Assembly: GCA_022614855.1 (NCBI GenBank)
Contig: JAKEHU010000039.1
Coordinates: 1 to 34,268, forward strand
Direction: 5' to 3'
DNA: 34,268 nt
Origin: Chlamydiota bacterium
GTDB taxonomy: Bacteria > Chlamydiota > Chlamydiia > Chlamydiales > Rhabdochlamydiaceae
Of the stretch, positions 1 through 7,615 are shown piece by piece. The notes beneath the pieces were generated by a model. The model saw only the letters and a list, made by a program, of their open reading frames with translations. It was not told the origin of the DNA and searched no databases. The position numbers and the translations under genes were made by a program. The number at the start of each line of letters is the position of its first letter. Position 1 is the stretch's first letter.

Positions 1-168
1 AATTAAGCTTCTGTCGATTTTTGGGTTCTTTTGAGCCGCTTTTCAGCTTCAAATTGCAGGGGTAATATCAACTTCGTATATGACCCCTGCAATTTGAATC
101 GAAAATCGGCCAAAATAATCTTAGAAAAGCGACGAAGCCTTAATTCGTTAATAGTCTCTAAGAGATCG
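1..168 (-). repeat. Family I palindromic repeat, copy A (window start)
   Basis: Read on the minus strand, this copy starts with TTAGAGACTATTAACGAATT and ends with the window's first base. It is nearly identical to the last 165 bases of the window in opposite orientation, with only a few differences. It is itself an imperfect hairpin. A perfect 16-bp stem (48-63 pairs with 83-98, arm TTCAAATTGCAGGGGT) encloses a 19-nt loop, and the pairing continues outward with mismatches to the AATTAAG ends. No ORF inside looks real. The element abuts the uhpC stop codon. Its outer end is probably cut by the window edge, because shorter copies elsewhere carry TTAGAGACTGTT beyond the equivalent of base 1. Confidence 0.85.
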
Positions 169-1551
169 TTAATTAGATCGAGCATTCGTCAAATATTCTT
201 CTTCCTTTTCTTCTTTTTTATTTCCTACTACTTGTTTTGCATTTCCGCGAACTGACCAGAGAGGAAGAAGTAGGAGTACAGAAACCACTCCACAGATGCA
301 AAGTGTCAAGAAAAATCCTTGCCAACCCCATTCATGAGTCATTTTTCCAAGGGGATAGCCAGCAGTTGCAGCTCCTAAATAAGCTAAAAGACCGACAAAA
401 CCTGTAGCAGATCCTGCAGCCTTTTTGCTGGATAACTCCGCAGCTGCCATTCCAATGAGCATTTGCGGTCCAAAAATGAGAAATCCGATGATGAACATTA
501 AAAGAGAATCTAAAATGGGAAGACCTGGAGGTGAAATCCAAAGAGACACAATCGCAAAAATGACGCAAAAGCTAAAAAGAACATTGATTGGTCCTCGTCT
601 TCCACTGAAAAGCTTATCGGAAGCCCACCCGGCAATTAAACTGCCGAATATTCCGCCTATTTCAAACCAACAGACACATGTTCCTGCAGTTAATAATGAG
701 TATCCCTTCGTTTCAACGAGAAATAGGACGGTCCAATCATTTATTGCAGTTCGAATGACATAAACAAAAAAGTAGGAAACGGCAAGAATCCAAATAAATT
801 TATTTTTAAGAACTAGGTCAAAGAGAATCTGTTTTACAGAAAATTCTTTCTCTTCTTTCGTCTTATCATCGGGATAATCATTTTTAAATTTTTCAATAGA
901 TGGCAATCCTAGCGATTGAGGGGTATCTCTCAACCGATTGATCACAAAAAACCCGACAAGAACGCTAAGTGCACCCGGGATATACAGGGCGTAGCGCCAA
1001 CCCCAATATTGTGCACAAAAGGCTGCAATGATTGGAATTAAGGCCCCTCCAACACTATGAGAAGTATTCCAAATTCCCCACCAAGTACCCCTTTCCTTTT
1101 GAGAATACCAATGGGTTAAAAGACGGGCAGATGGGGGCCAACCCCAACCCTGAAACCAGCCATTCAATCCCCAAAACAGGGCAAAAAACAAAATTGAAGA
1201 AGAAAGACCAAATAAAATGTTGAGAATTCCCGTCAGAATTAGGCCGATCGCCATAAAAAAGCGAGGATTGGACTTATCGGCTAAAACACCACTTAAGAAT
1301 TTACTCATGCCAATTGTTAAGGATAAAACGCTTGCTAAAATCCCTAAATCACTTTTATCAAAACCAAGATCTCGCATGAGAGATGGCATGGCAAAGGTAA
1401 AGCTTTTTCTTGTGAAATAATAGAAAACATATCCGATATACATTCCACAGAAGATTCGTATGCGCCAATATTTATAATTTTTCTTAATGAGATTTTCATC
1501 TTCAATCTCTTTTGCATAAGGTGGGGGTTTTAAAACATCAAACACACTCAT
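169..1551 (-). CDS. uhpC: UhpC-like organophosphate:phosphate antiporter (MFS, OPA family)
   Basis: This 460-aa protein has about 12 hydrophobic segments and a cytoplasmic N-terminus. The region around residues 30-60 (YWRIRIFCGMYIGYVFYYFTR) and the GWGWPPSARLLTHWYS stretch near residue 135 are typical of the UhpC/UhpT/GlpT organophosphate:Pi antiporters. Chlamydial UhpC takes up host glucose-6-phosphate in exchange for phosphate, and that role is inferred here. The start is supported by an upstream AAGGAG about 8 nt before ATG. The C-terminus is a charged tail (KKEEKEEE), and the stop lies next to repeat copy A. It is divergent from the next gene, with Family II element 1 between them. Family membership is firm; the exact substrate is inferred. 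Confidence 0.9.
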   Translation of the reverse strand: MSVFDVLKPPPYAKEIEDENLIKKNYKYWRIRIFCGMYIGYVFYYFTRKSFTFAMPSLMRDLGFDKSDLGILASVLSLTIGMSKFLSGVLADKSNPRFFMAIGLILTGILNILFGLSSSILFFALFWGLNGWFQGWGWPPSARLLTHWYSQKERGTWWGIWNTSHSVGGALIPIIAAFCAQYWGWRYALYIPGALSVLVGFFVINRLRDTPQSLGLPSIEKFKNDYPDDKTKEEKEFSVKQILFDLVLKNKFIWILAVSYFFVYVIRTAINDWTVLFLVETKGYSLLTAGTCVCWFEIGGIFGSLIAGWASDKLFSGRRGPINVLFSFCVIFAIVSLWISPPGLPILDSLLMFIIGFLIFGPQMLIGMAAAELSSKKAAGSATGFVGLLAYLGAATAGYPLGKMTHEWGWQGFFLTLCICGVVSVLLLLPLWSVRGNAKQVVGNKKEEKEEEYLTNARSN

Positions 1552-1568
1552 GCCTTATCTCCTTTAGA

Positions 1569-1734
1569 GGATATGGTCAAATTGAAGAGCTGACTAGATT
1601 TTGAGTTATTTTTGATGAGATTTCGCTTGGTTGAATCATTGACATATGCCGAAGGCGCCATAGGCAACGAGATGACAAGCGAAAGATCACAAAAAGAGTC
1701 AAAAGATAGTCGCGATTTCATTTGACCATACTCC
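1569..1734. repeat. Family II palindromic element 1
   Basis: The left end GGATATGGTCAAAT is mirrored by ATTTGACCATACTCC at the right end. The imperfect pairing continues inward to a centre at GGCGCC near 1655. The core TTTTTGATGAGATTT (about 1609-1623) is shared with elements 2 and 3 although the arms differ. The element fills the divergent gap between uhpC and the 213-aa gene, so it must contain or displace their promoters. No coding potential is seen. Confidence 0.75.
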
Positions 1735-1846
1735 TAATTTGTGGTTTAAAAAAAAATTTCATTTTTTATCGTCCTGATGGTTGATTAATTAAGGTTTAAC
1801 TGGCATTAAAGAATTTAACAAATTTTTTAAATTTTGGAATAGGTTC

Positions 1847-2488
1847 ATGAGTGATTTCCAAAAGCCCATCAATCGCCTAGACAAAATCCATGATGAGCAC
1901 ATCATTGTCCCGCCAGTAGAAAAAGAAAAAAAAGATAGAGAAGAATTACAAAAAGAGCCTGAAAAATTAAGAGACATCCTGTTTGCAACTATTTTTGGTT
2001 ATTTAAAAAACCTATTCGATTCCTTCACTTCAAAAGGCAAAATCGAAGGTAAAATTATCAATTACACAATTATTTTAGAAGACTTGTATGCCTTCAAATT
2101 ACTACTATTCACACTTGGGAACGAAGATCAGAGTAAAAATCCCAAGTTTGCACAAGATTTATCCGAATTATGGCATAAATTGTTAGAAGATTGCAATAAC
2201 ATAGAAATTTTGGAAAGAAAAAATTTAAAAGATGTTTCTCAATTTAAAGAAATCCTTTCACTCATTAAAGATTACCCATATAAGGAAGAGCATAGTTTAG
2301 GGTACTATCTTATAGAACATGTTGGCGAAGATTGGTTACCTTTTCCCTATATGGAAATCTTATTGCAGCTTCATTTAGAATTTCAAAATAATCCTAAGCA
2401 ATCGCATCTCAAAAAATGGATTGACTATCTGGATACATTGATTGCCGACATTGAAAAGAAAGTAAAATTCCCCACTAAGAAAGGCTAA
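1847..2488 (+). CDS. Hypothetical protein, 213 aa
   Basis: I do not recognise this protein. It is soluble-looking, rich in Lys and Glu at the N-terminus (residues 20-45, predicted charged helix), and then mainly helical with a Trp/aromatic-rich C-terminal half. No signal peptide, membrane segment or known catalytic motif is visible. The start ATG has only a weak upstream TAGG. Codon use and AT content look like the neighbours, and the frame is long and open, so I accept it as a gene. The last codons are AAA-GGC-TAA, where GGCTAA belongs to a Family III heptamer repeat, so the repeat supplies the stop. Confidence 0.7.
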   Translation: MSDFQKPINRLDKIHDEHIIVPPVEKEKKDREELQKEPEKLRDILFATIFGYLKNLFDSFTSKGKIEGKIINYTIILEDLYAFKLLLFTLGNEDQSKNPKFAQDLSELWHKLLEDCNNIEILERKNLKDVSQFKEILSLIKDYPYKEEHSLGYYLIEHVGEDWLPFPYMEILLQLHLEFQNNPKQSHLKKWIDYLDTLIADIEKKVKFPTKKG

Positions 2489-2713
2489 AATTAAGAATGT
2501 GTTTTCAAAGTATCATTTTAGAAATTTGAAGGAGATTTTGATGAGATTTTACCCCATTGAATGAAGACAATATCGGGACGATGATATGGCTGAATGAAAT
2601 GGGATAAAATATCGCAAAAGCCTCCTCAAAGGTCAAAATGAGACTTTGTAAACACATTCTAAGGGAAGATTTTCCTCTCTTTTTTAGCTTTTAGCCTTTA
2701 TACTTTAGATTTT
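2480..2713 (+). repeat. Family III heptamer hairpin (terminator-like) split by an insertion
   Basis: The left arm AAAGGCTAAAA (2480-2490) holds the stop codon of the 213-aa gene. The right part (2661-2713) contains GGGAAGATTTTCC, then a T run and TTTTAGCCTTTA-type heptamers, and runs directly into the hisS start codon. Uninterrupted versions of this hairpin occur at 7711, 24755 and 31559. Family II element 2 lies between the two halves here. The T6 tract after a small stem suggests an intrinsic terminator on the plus strand. Confidence 0.6.
2495..2659. repeat. Family II palindromic element 2, with TAA direct repeats
   Basis: The ends GAATGTGTTTTCAAAGT and its near complement (RC of the right end: GAATGTGTTTACAAAGT) form imperfect terminal inverted repeats of about 25 bp. 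The core TTTTGATGAGATTT lies at about 2536-2549. The element is flanked on both sides by TAA (2492-2494 and 2660-2662). Removing it together with one TAA restores a standard Family III hairpin, which suggests a mobile insertion. Confidence 0.7.
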
Positions 2714-4015
2714 ATGGAATATACCATCCCAAAAGGTGTTTTTGACATTCTTCCTGAAGAAGTTCCTTCAGAAGAGGCTTGGCGCACATCGGAAAAATGG
2801 CAATACCTGGAAGAGACGATTCGAGCTGTTTCTCACTCTTACGGTTACAGAGAAATTCGCACTCCCATTTTTGAAAAAACAGAGTTATTTATTCGAAGCG
2901 TTGGAGAGGGTTCCGATATTGTAAACAAAGAGATGTACACTTTTGAAGACAGAGGAGGAAGATCAATGACTCTTCGCCCGGAAGGTACAGCATCAGCCAT
3001 GCGTGCAGTGATTGAAAATAGACTTACTGCAAAATCTCCCTTACAAAAACTTTATTATATTGGTCCAATGTTTCGCTATGAACGACCTCAAGCTGGCAGA
3101 TATCGCCAGCACCACCAATTTGGTGCCGAAGCAATCGGGATTTCCCTACCTGAGCAAGATGTAGAAACGATCGACCTATTGTGCGAATTATACAGACAGT
3201 TAAAGATTTCAAGATTGACAATTCATCTTAACAGCATTGGAAATGAAGAATGCAGAAAAAAATTTCAGCTTGCCTTAACTGCATTTCTCAAGCCCCATTT
3301 CGACTCTCTTTCAGAAGAAAGTAAGGTGCGATTTCAAAAAAATATTTTGCGAATTCTCGATTCAAAGGATCCCAATGATCAAAAGATTATTGCCAATGCC
3401 CCCTCCATTTTGGACATGTTAGATTCAGAATCTAAAGAACATTTTCATCAAGTTCAACAATTGCTCAAAAAATTGAAATTGCCCTTTCAAATTAATCCAA
3501 AACTCGTTCGAGGCCTTGATTATTATAATAAAACTGTGTTTGAAATTATTTCCGGGGAGTTGGGTGCGCAAAATTCAATTGGAGGAGGAGGGCGCTATGA
3601 TGGACTTATGTCTTTATTGGATGGACCAAATTTACCAGCTGTTGGATTTGCAACAGGAATGGAACGAATTCTCCAAACAATGTTAGGCCAAAAAATTTCT
3701 TTTCCTTCCCCAATATCTCCATTTATTTATTTGATTTTCATGGGAGACGAAGCAAGGAAATTCTGTTTTAGTCTTCTCTATGATTTAAGACATAGCAAAA
3801 TTCCCTCTGAAATGGACTTACAAGGGAAAAAAATCGGAAATGCATTGCAATTTGCCGAAAAATTGAAAGCTAAATATGCTCTTATTATTGGAGAGGATGA
3901 ATTGAAGCAGCAAATGGTAAAATTAAAAGAATTGGAAACAAGACAAGAAAGAACTGTTCCTTCTCACAATTTAATTGAAGAAATTAAAAAGCTAGCAAAT
4001 TATAGTTTTATTTAA
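2714..4015 (+). CDS. hisS: Histidyl-tRNA synthetase
   Basis: A class II aminoacyl-tRNA synthetase of 433 aa, the usual length for HisRS; it charges tRNA-His with histidine. Visible motifs are TLRPEGTASAMRAV near residue 78, motif 2 FRYERPQAGRYRQHHQFGAE near 118, the HisRS signature LVRGLDYYNKTVFEI near 265, GGGGRYDGL near 292 and motif 3 GFATGMERI near 315. An anticodon-binding domain follows (about 335-433). The ATG directly follows a Family III heptamer block and has no Shine-Dalgarno sequence. In Chlamydia hisS is followed by aspS; here aspS is absent and mip comes next. Confidence 0.97.
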   Translation: MEYTIPKGVFDILPEEVPSEEAWRTSEKWQYLEETIRAVSHSYGYREIRTPIFEKTELFIRSVGEGSDIVNKEMYTFEDRGGRSMTLRPEGTASAMRAVIENRLTAKSPLQKLYYIGPMFRYERPQAGRYRQHHQFGAEAIGISLPEQDVETIDLLCELYRQLKISRLTIHLNSIGNEECRKKFQLALTAFLKPHFDSLSEESKVRFQKNILRILDSKDPNDQKIIANAPSILDMLDSESKEHFHQVQQLLKKLKLPFQINPKLVRGLDYYNKTVFEIISGELGAQNSIGGGGRYDGLMSLLDGPNLPAVGFATGMERILQTMLGQKISFPSPISPFIYLIFMGDEARKFCFSLLYDLRHSKIPSEMDLQGKKIGNALQFAEKLKAKYALIIGEDELKQQMVKLKELETRQERTVPSHNLIEEIKKLANYSFI

Positions 4016-4017
4016 AA

Positions 4018-4131
4018 GGGTATTTGCAAATTCTGCTTTTTAGAGATTTGAAAAGTTTTTCGGTGAGATTTCATGGGAAAAAATCTGTATCGGTCGACAT
4101 GAAAGATCTAAAGCAGAATTTGCAAATACCC
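4018..4131. repeat. Family II palindromic element 3, perfect 22-bp arms
   Basis: The arms 4018-4039 and 4110-4131 (beginning GGGTATTTGCAAATTCTGC) are perfect reverse complements over 22 bp. They enclose about 70 nt that includes TTTTTCGGTGAGATTT, the core shared with elements 1 and 2. It starts 3 bp after the hisS stop and ends 21 bp before mip. It could act as an RNA hairpin between the two genes. Confidence 0.8.
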
Positions 4132-4152
4132 TCTAATTACCTTTGAGGTCCA

Positions 4153-4923
4153 ATGAACCATCTATTTTTCAAAATATTTTCCATTGCTCTCTCCCTTCTT
4201 TTTCTTCATCAATCTTGTTTTGCTGAAGAAGAAAAAAGCCAAAATCCAGAAATTTCTAAAATTTCAGAGGCTTTTGGTCATCTCATTGGGAAAAATATCG
4301 ACGCAGTTGGCATTAATTTTGATCTAGAGGCAGTTGTAAAGGGATTAAAAGATGCTTCTCAAGGAAAAACTTCACCGATGAGTGAAGTGGAGTGCATTCA
4401 AGCGATTTCTGCTGCACAAGAAATCACCTATAAAAAACAGGCACAAGATAACCTTAAAAAAGCAGAAGAATTTTTAGAAAAAAATGGTAAGGAAAAAGAC
4501 ATTGTCATGCTTGAAGAGGGCAAACTTCAATATAAAATTGAAAAGCAAGGGTTAGAAAATCAAGTTAAACCCAATTTTTCTCCTCTAATTCGCTACGTTG
4601 GGCGATACCTCGATGGTTCTATTTTTGGAAAATCTAGTGAAGGAGAAGTTATTCCGTTAAATGAGGATACTATCCTATGTTTTAAAAAGGGGTTAGTGGG
4701 AATGAAAGAGGGAGAAAAAAGAATTCTTTATGTTCATCCTGACTTAGGATATGGAACAAGTGGATATCTTCCCCCAAATTCACTTTTAATTTTTGAAGTT
4801 GAGTTAATTAAGGCTAATGCTCCCAAATCTCTTAAGAAAAGTTCCCTGTCTTTAAATCCAACAAAGGATGATCTTCCAGAAGAAATTGCCGAATCGGATT
4901 ATGGTTTAGAAAGTATTCGTTAG
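4153..4923 (+). CDS. mip: Mip-like FKBP-type peptidyl-prolyl isomerase, exported
   Basis: This 256-aa protein has an N-terminal signal peptide (hydrophobic residues about 4-24, probable cleavage after CFA). An FKBP_N-type dimerisation region (about 30-110) precedes an FKBP domain (about 140-222). The FKBP part keeps YVGRYLDGS, GMKEGEKR, LGYGTSG and PPNSLLIFEVELIK. Two active-site positions are altered: FD after DGxxF is FG, and the pocket Trp region reads LCFKKGL. Activity may therefore be low, with a chaperone or structural role possible. A good Shine-Dalgarno (GAGGTCC) precedes the ATG. Mip proteins act in the periplasm or outer membrane and are linked to infectivity. A lipobox is not convincing (LHQSC). 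The C-terminal 30 residues after the domain are unassigned. Confidence 0.88.
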   Translation: MNHLFFKIFSIALSLLFLHQSCFAEEEKSQNPEISKISEAFGHLIGKNIDAVGINFDLEAVVKGLKDASQGKTSPMSEVECIQAISAAQEITYKKQAQDNLKKAEEFLEKNGKEKDIVMLEEGKLQYKIEKQGLENQVKPNFSPLIRYVGRYLDGSIFGKSSEGEVIPLNEDTILCFKKGLVGMKEGEKRILYVHPDLGYGTSGYLPPNSLLIFEVELIKANAPKSLKKSSLSLNPTKDDLPEEIAESDYGLESIR

Positions 4924-4952
4924 TTTTTCTCGAAATTGTGTTATATGAAGCA

Positions 4953-4992
4953 TTAGAGACTGTTGTTGAATTAAGCTTCTGTTGATTTTCTG
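4953..4992 (+). repeat. Family I repeat relic, copy B
   Basis: The sequence TTAGAGACTGTTGTTGAATT followed by AAGCTTCTGTTGATTTTC matches one terminus of the Family I element, with the interior hairpin missing. It lies 26 bp upstream of the symporter fusion gene. Confidence 0.7.
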
Positions 4993-5017
4993 ATTTAATC
5001 ACTCATCTTATACATAT

Positions 5018-7186
5018 ATGGTTTTTTTTAGATTATCATTTCCCCTGCAAATGGCTCTCGCCACAATTTTGGGGATCCTCGTAGGTCTGTTTCTCGGCGA
5101 AATTTGCAGTGTTTTTTCCCCCTGGGCAGATGCCTATATCATGATTTTAAAAATCACTGCGATCCCTTATTTGATCACTGCCATTATTCATGGAATCGGC
5201 CAGTTAAATAGTGGTCAAGCAAAGCAGATCTTTAAAAAAGGAGTTTTTTTTCTTGCTTTAGCCCTTTTTATCAATATCAGCATGATTTATCTGGTCAAAT
5301 GGGTACTTCCAAAACATCCCGGTGGAATGCAACTGGGAAAGGTACAAAAGGAGATACCATCTCTTAATTTTGCAGAGCTTTTGATTCCAGATAATGTTTT
5401 TTATGATCTGGCAAACAACATTGTTCCTGCAGTTGTCGTTTTTTCTTTGCTCATCGGCATTGCTCTCATGCACCTACCTGATAAGCAAACAATCATGACC
5501 TCATTGCAAACCGCTTTAGACGCCTTAACAAGAATTACAAAATGGATCAGCCGTATTACGCCAATTGGAACATTTATCATTATGGCAAACCAAGCTGGAA
5601 CTGTTCAATTTTCCACAGTAAAACAGATTGGAACGTATATCATTCTTTATATCTTAGCTGCTTCGATTGTCGTTTTTTGGATCGTGCCAAGAATTGCAAG
5701 TATGCTTACGTCCGTCAAGTCTTATGAATGGTTAAAAAATTTAATTCCCGTTCTTGTTCTCGCCTATACGACCAATCTTGTGATTGTTGCCATCCCCTAT
5801 ATCATCAGCATCATTCAAAAACAAATGCAGCAGCTTTTTCCAAAGGATGAAAATGTACAAAGTCAAATCCAAGGAACAGTTTCTATTGTGTTTAACATGC
5901 CTTTAGGCTCAATTTACATCTCTATTTTTATCTTTTTCATTTCTATTTTTTATGCTTCTCAATTAACTTCCCAATCACAAATAGAACTTTTTTTGACCAT
6001 ATTCTTAACGGGTTTAGGTGCAATTGGTCTTGGCTCCTGGATCAATAATTTAACATTTATTCTAGATACTCTCTCTTTACCCATTGACGCAATCAACTTC
6101 TACCTTGCAAGCCTTCCATTCACAGCCGGATTTCAATCGATGATCTCTGCAATGTTGATCAGCACGCTTTCTTTTTTAATTACCTTAGCTTGTCGCAGCC
6201 TAATTACGATAAATTGGAAAAAAATTATTTTAGATTCTCTTTTAACCATTCTTCCCATTCTTGGAATATTTGCTTTAATCAAAAATTATAATCCTTTGCC
6301 ACATATAAAAAATGATATCAAAAGTATTTATGATATGAAAATCGATTCCAATATCAAGGTTAGTACTTACGCAAAAGGATCTAGATCTCCTTCAGCAGAC
6401 ATAAAACCCAACGAGGATACTTTAAGTCGAATATTGAGGACAAAAAGGCTGAGAATTGGATATGACCCGCAAGTTGCTCCTTTTTGTTTTTACAATAAAC
6501 AAAAGCAACTTGTTGGTTATGACATCGCCTTTGCTTACGAACTTGCCTATGATCTCGGCTGCGATCTCGAATTCATTCCCTTAGACTACTCACAAATCGG
6601 AAGGGAAATCAATGAACAGAAATATGATATTGGCATGTCCTCCATTTCCGTTTCTGAAGAAAGGCTCAAGCAGATCTGCTTTCCTGCAATTTATATCGAA
6701 GCACAGATTGTGCTCATTTCTAAAGATAAAATGCGCAAAAAATTTTCTTCACTGGATTATGTCAAAAACACTAAAGATCTAAAGATCGCTGTTTTGCAAG
6801 GAACAATTTTTGAAGAAATTGCTAAAAGAGAATTTCCGGACCATCCTCTTATTTTACTCAAAAATTATGATGACTTTGATATAGAGCCCAATATTGCAGA
6901 TATTCTACTTTGGGATGAGCAAGAAGCAATTGCTTGGACAATCCTACATCCAGCTTTTCACGTAATTTTTCCTTCCCCAATCATTGGAAAAGATAGTTTA
7001 GGATATGCAGTTAAAGCAGATGAATCCCGCTTTCTCTGCTATTTAAATGGCTGGCTCAAATTAAAAAATAATGAGGGATTTACACAGCATCAATACGATC
7101 TTTGGATTCTAGGAAAGACGGACATCATTGCAGAAACCGAACCACGTTTTTCCATTGTTAGAGATGTCTTTCATTGGGTCGATTGA
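5018..7186 (+). CDS. Dicarboxylate/amino-acid:cation symporter fused to a periplasmic solute-binding domain
   Basis: Residues 1-420 have about nine to ten membrane segments and resemble the DAACS (GltP/GltT) sodium:dicarboxylate symporters. The family's serine-rich and NMDG motifs are divergent (YTTNLVIVAIP; FNMPLGS). Residues 470-700 are a solute-binding protein family 3 domain (SBP_bac_3), beginning LRTKRLRIGYDPQVAPFCFY, then LVGYDIAFAYELA and YDIGMSSISVSEERLKQICF, as in polar amino-acid binding proteins. The binding domain follows the last membrane segment, so it should sit outside the inner membrane and may feed substrate to the carrier. Separate proteins are the norm for both domains. 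There is no clear Shine-Dalgarno. The gene converges on trxA with a 4-bp gap. Confidence 0.85.
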   Translation: MVFFRLSFPLQMALATILGILVGLFLGEICSVFSPWADAYIMILKITAIPYLITAIIHGIGQLNSGQAKQIFKKGVFFLALALFINISMIYLVKWVLPKHPGGMQLGKVQKEIPSLNFAELLIPDNVFYDLANNIVPAVVVFSLLIGIALMHLPDKQTIMTSLQTALDALTRITKWISRITPIGTFIIMANQAGTVQFSTVKQIGTYIILYILAASIVVFWIVPRIASMLTSVKSYEWLKNLIPVLVLAYTTNLVIVAIPYIISIIQKQMQQLFPKDENVQSQIQGTVSIVFNMPLGSIYISIFIFFISIFYASQLTSQSQIELFLTIFLTGLGAIGLGSWINNLTFILDTLSLPIDAINFYLASLPFTAGFQSMISAMLISTLSFLITLACRSLITINWKKIILDSLLTILPILGIFALIKNYNPLPHIKNDIKSIYDMKIDSNIKVSTYAKGSRSPSADIKPNEDTLSRILRTKRLRIGYDPQVAPFCFYNKQKQLVGYDIAFAYELAYDLGCDLEFIPLDYSQIGREINEQKYDIGMSSISVSEERLKQICFPAIYIEAQIVLISKDKMRKKFSSLDYVKNTKDLKIAVLQGTIFEEIAKREFPDHPLILLKNYDDFDIEPNIADILLWDEQEAIAWTILHPAFHVIFPSPIIGKDSLGYAVKADESRFLCYLNGWLKLKNNEGFTQHQYDLWILGKTDIIAETEPRFSIVRDVFHWVD

Positions 7187-7190
7187 TTAG

Positions 7191-7526
7191 TTATGCAAGA
7201 GGTCTTCCTACTTGGCTGGATAAAACAAAATCTTTAATGGTACTTTCATCGCGAAGTCCAACTAATCTGCCAATTTCTTTTCCCTCTTTAAATAGAATTA
7301 GAGTAGGAATGGAGGTAACTTGGAATGAAGAAGCCGTCTTTTGTGCTTTATCAATATCTAATTTAGAAATGGTGGCCTTTCCCCTTAACTCTTGCGCAAC
7401 TTTTTCCAGTACAGGATTCAGCATGCGGCATGGTCCGCACCAATCTGCATAAAATTCGACAAGGATTAAACCCTTTTTTGTACCCTCTTTAAAATTTTCC
7501 TCTGTTAAATACTTCACTTCAGCCAT
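7191..7526 (-). CDS. trxA: Thioredoxin
   Basis: The 111-aa protein has the thioredoxin active site WCGPC (Cys30 and Cys33) and the cis-Pro loop TSIPTLILFK. It reduces disulfides in cytoplasmic proteins with thioredoxin reductase. An in-frame ATG 15 nt upstream exists, but AGGAG sits between the two ATGs at the right spacing for the inner one, so I place the start at 7526. A TATAAT box lies about 28 nt upstream of that start. In Chlamydia trxA is also near mip and hisS. Confidence 0.96.
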   Translation of the reverse strand: MAEVKYLTEENFKEGTKKGLILVEFYADWCGPCRMLNPVLEKVAQELRGKATISKLDIDKAQKTASSFQVTSIPTLILFKEGKEIGRLVGLRDESTIKDFVLSSQVGRPLA

Positions 7527-7615
7527 ATCTTTTCTCCTCATGAATCTAATTTTATTATAAATCTCCTTTATTAACCTAAAAAGAAAAAAGCAACCAGTTT
7601 AATATGTATTACTTT

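Noticed and set aside
425-763. A 112-codon frame antisense to uhpC
   Set aside because: It lies wholly within the transporter gene and has no motif or start signal.
1569-4131. Family II hairpins as integron attC sites
   Set aside because: They share the feature of variable palindromes, but there are no recognisable core sites (GTTRRRY), no integrase, and the genes between them are housekeeping genes.
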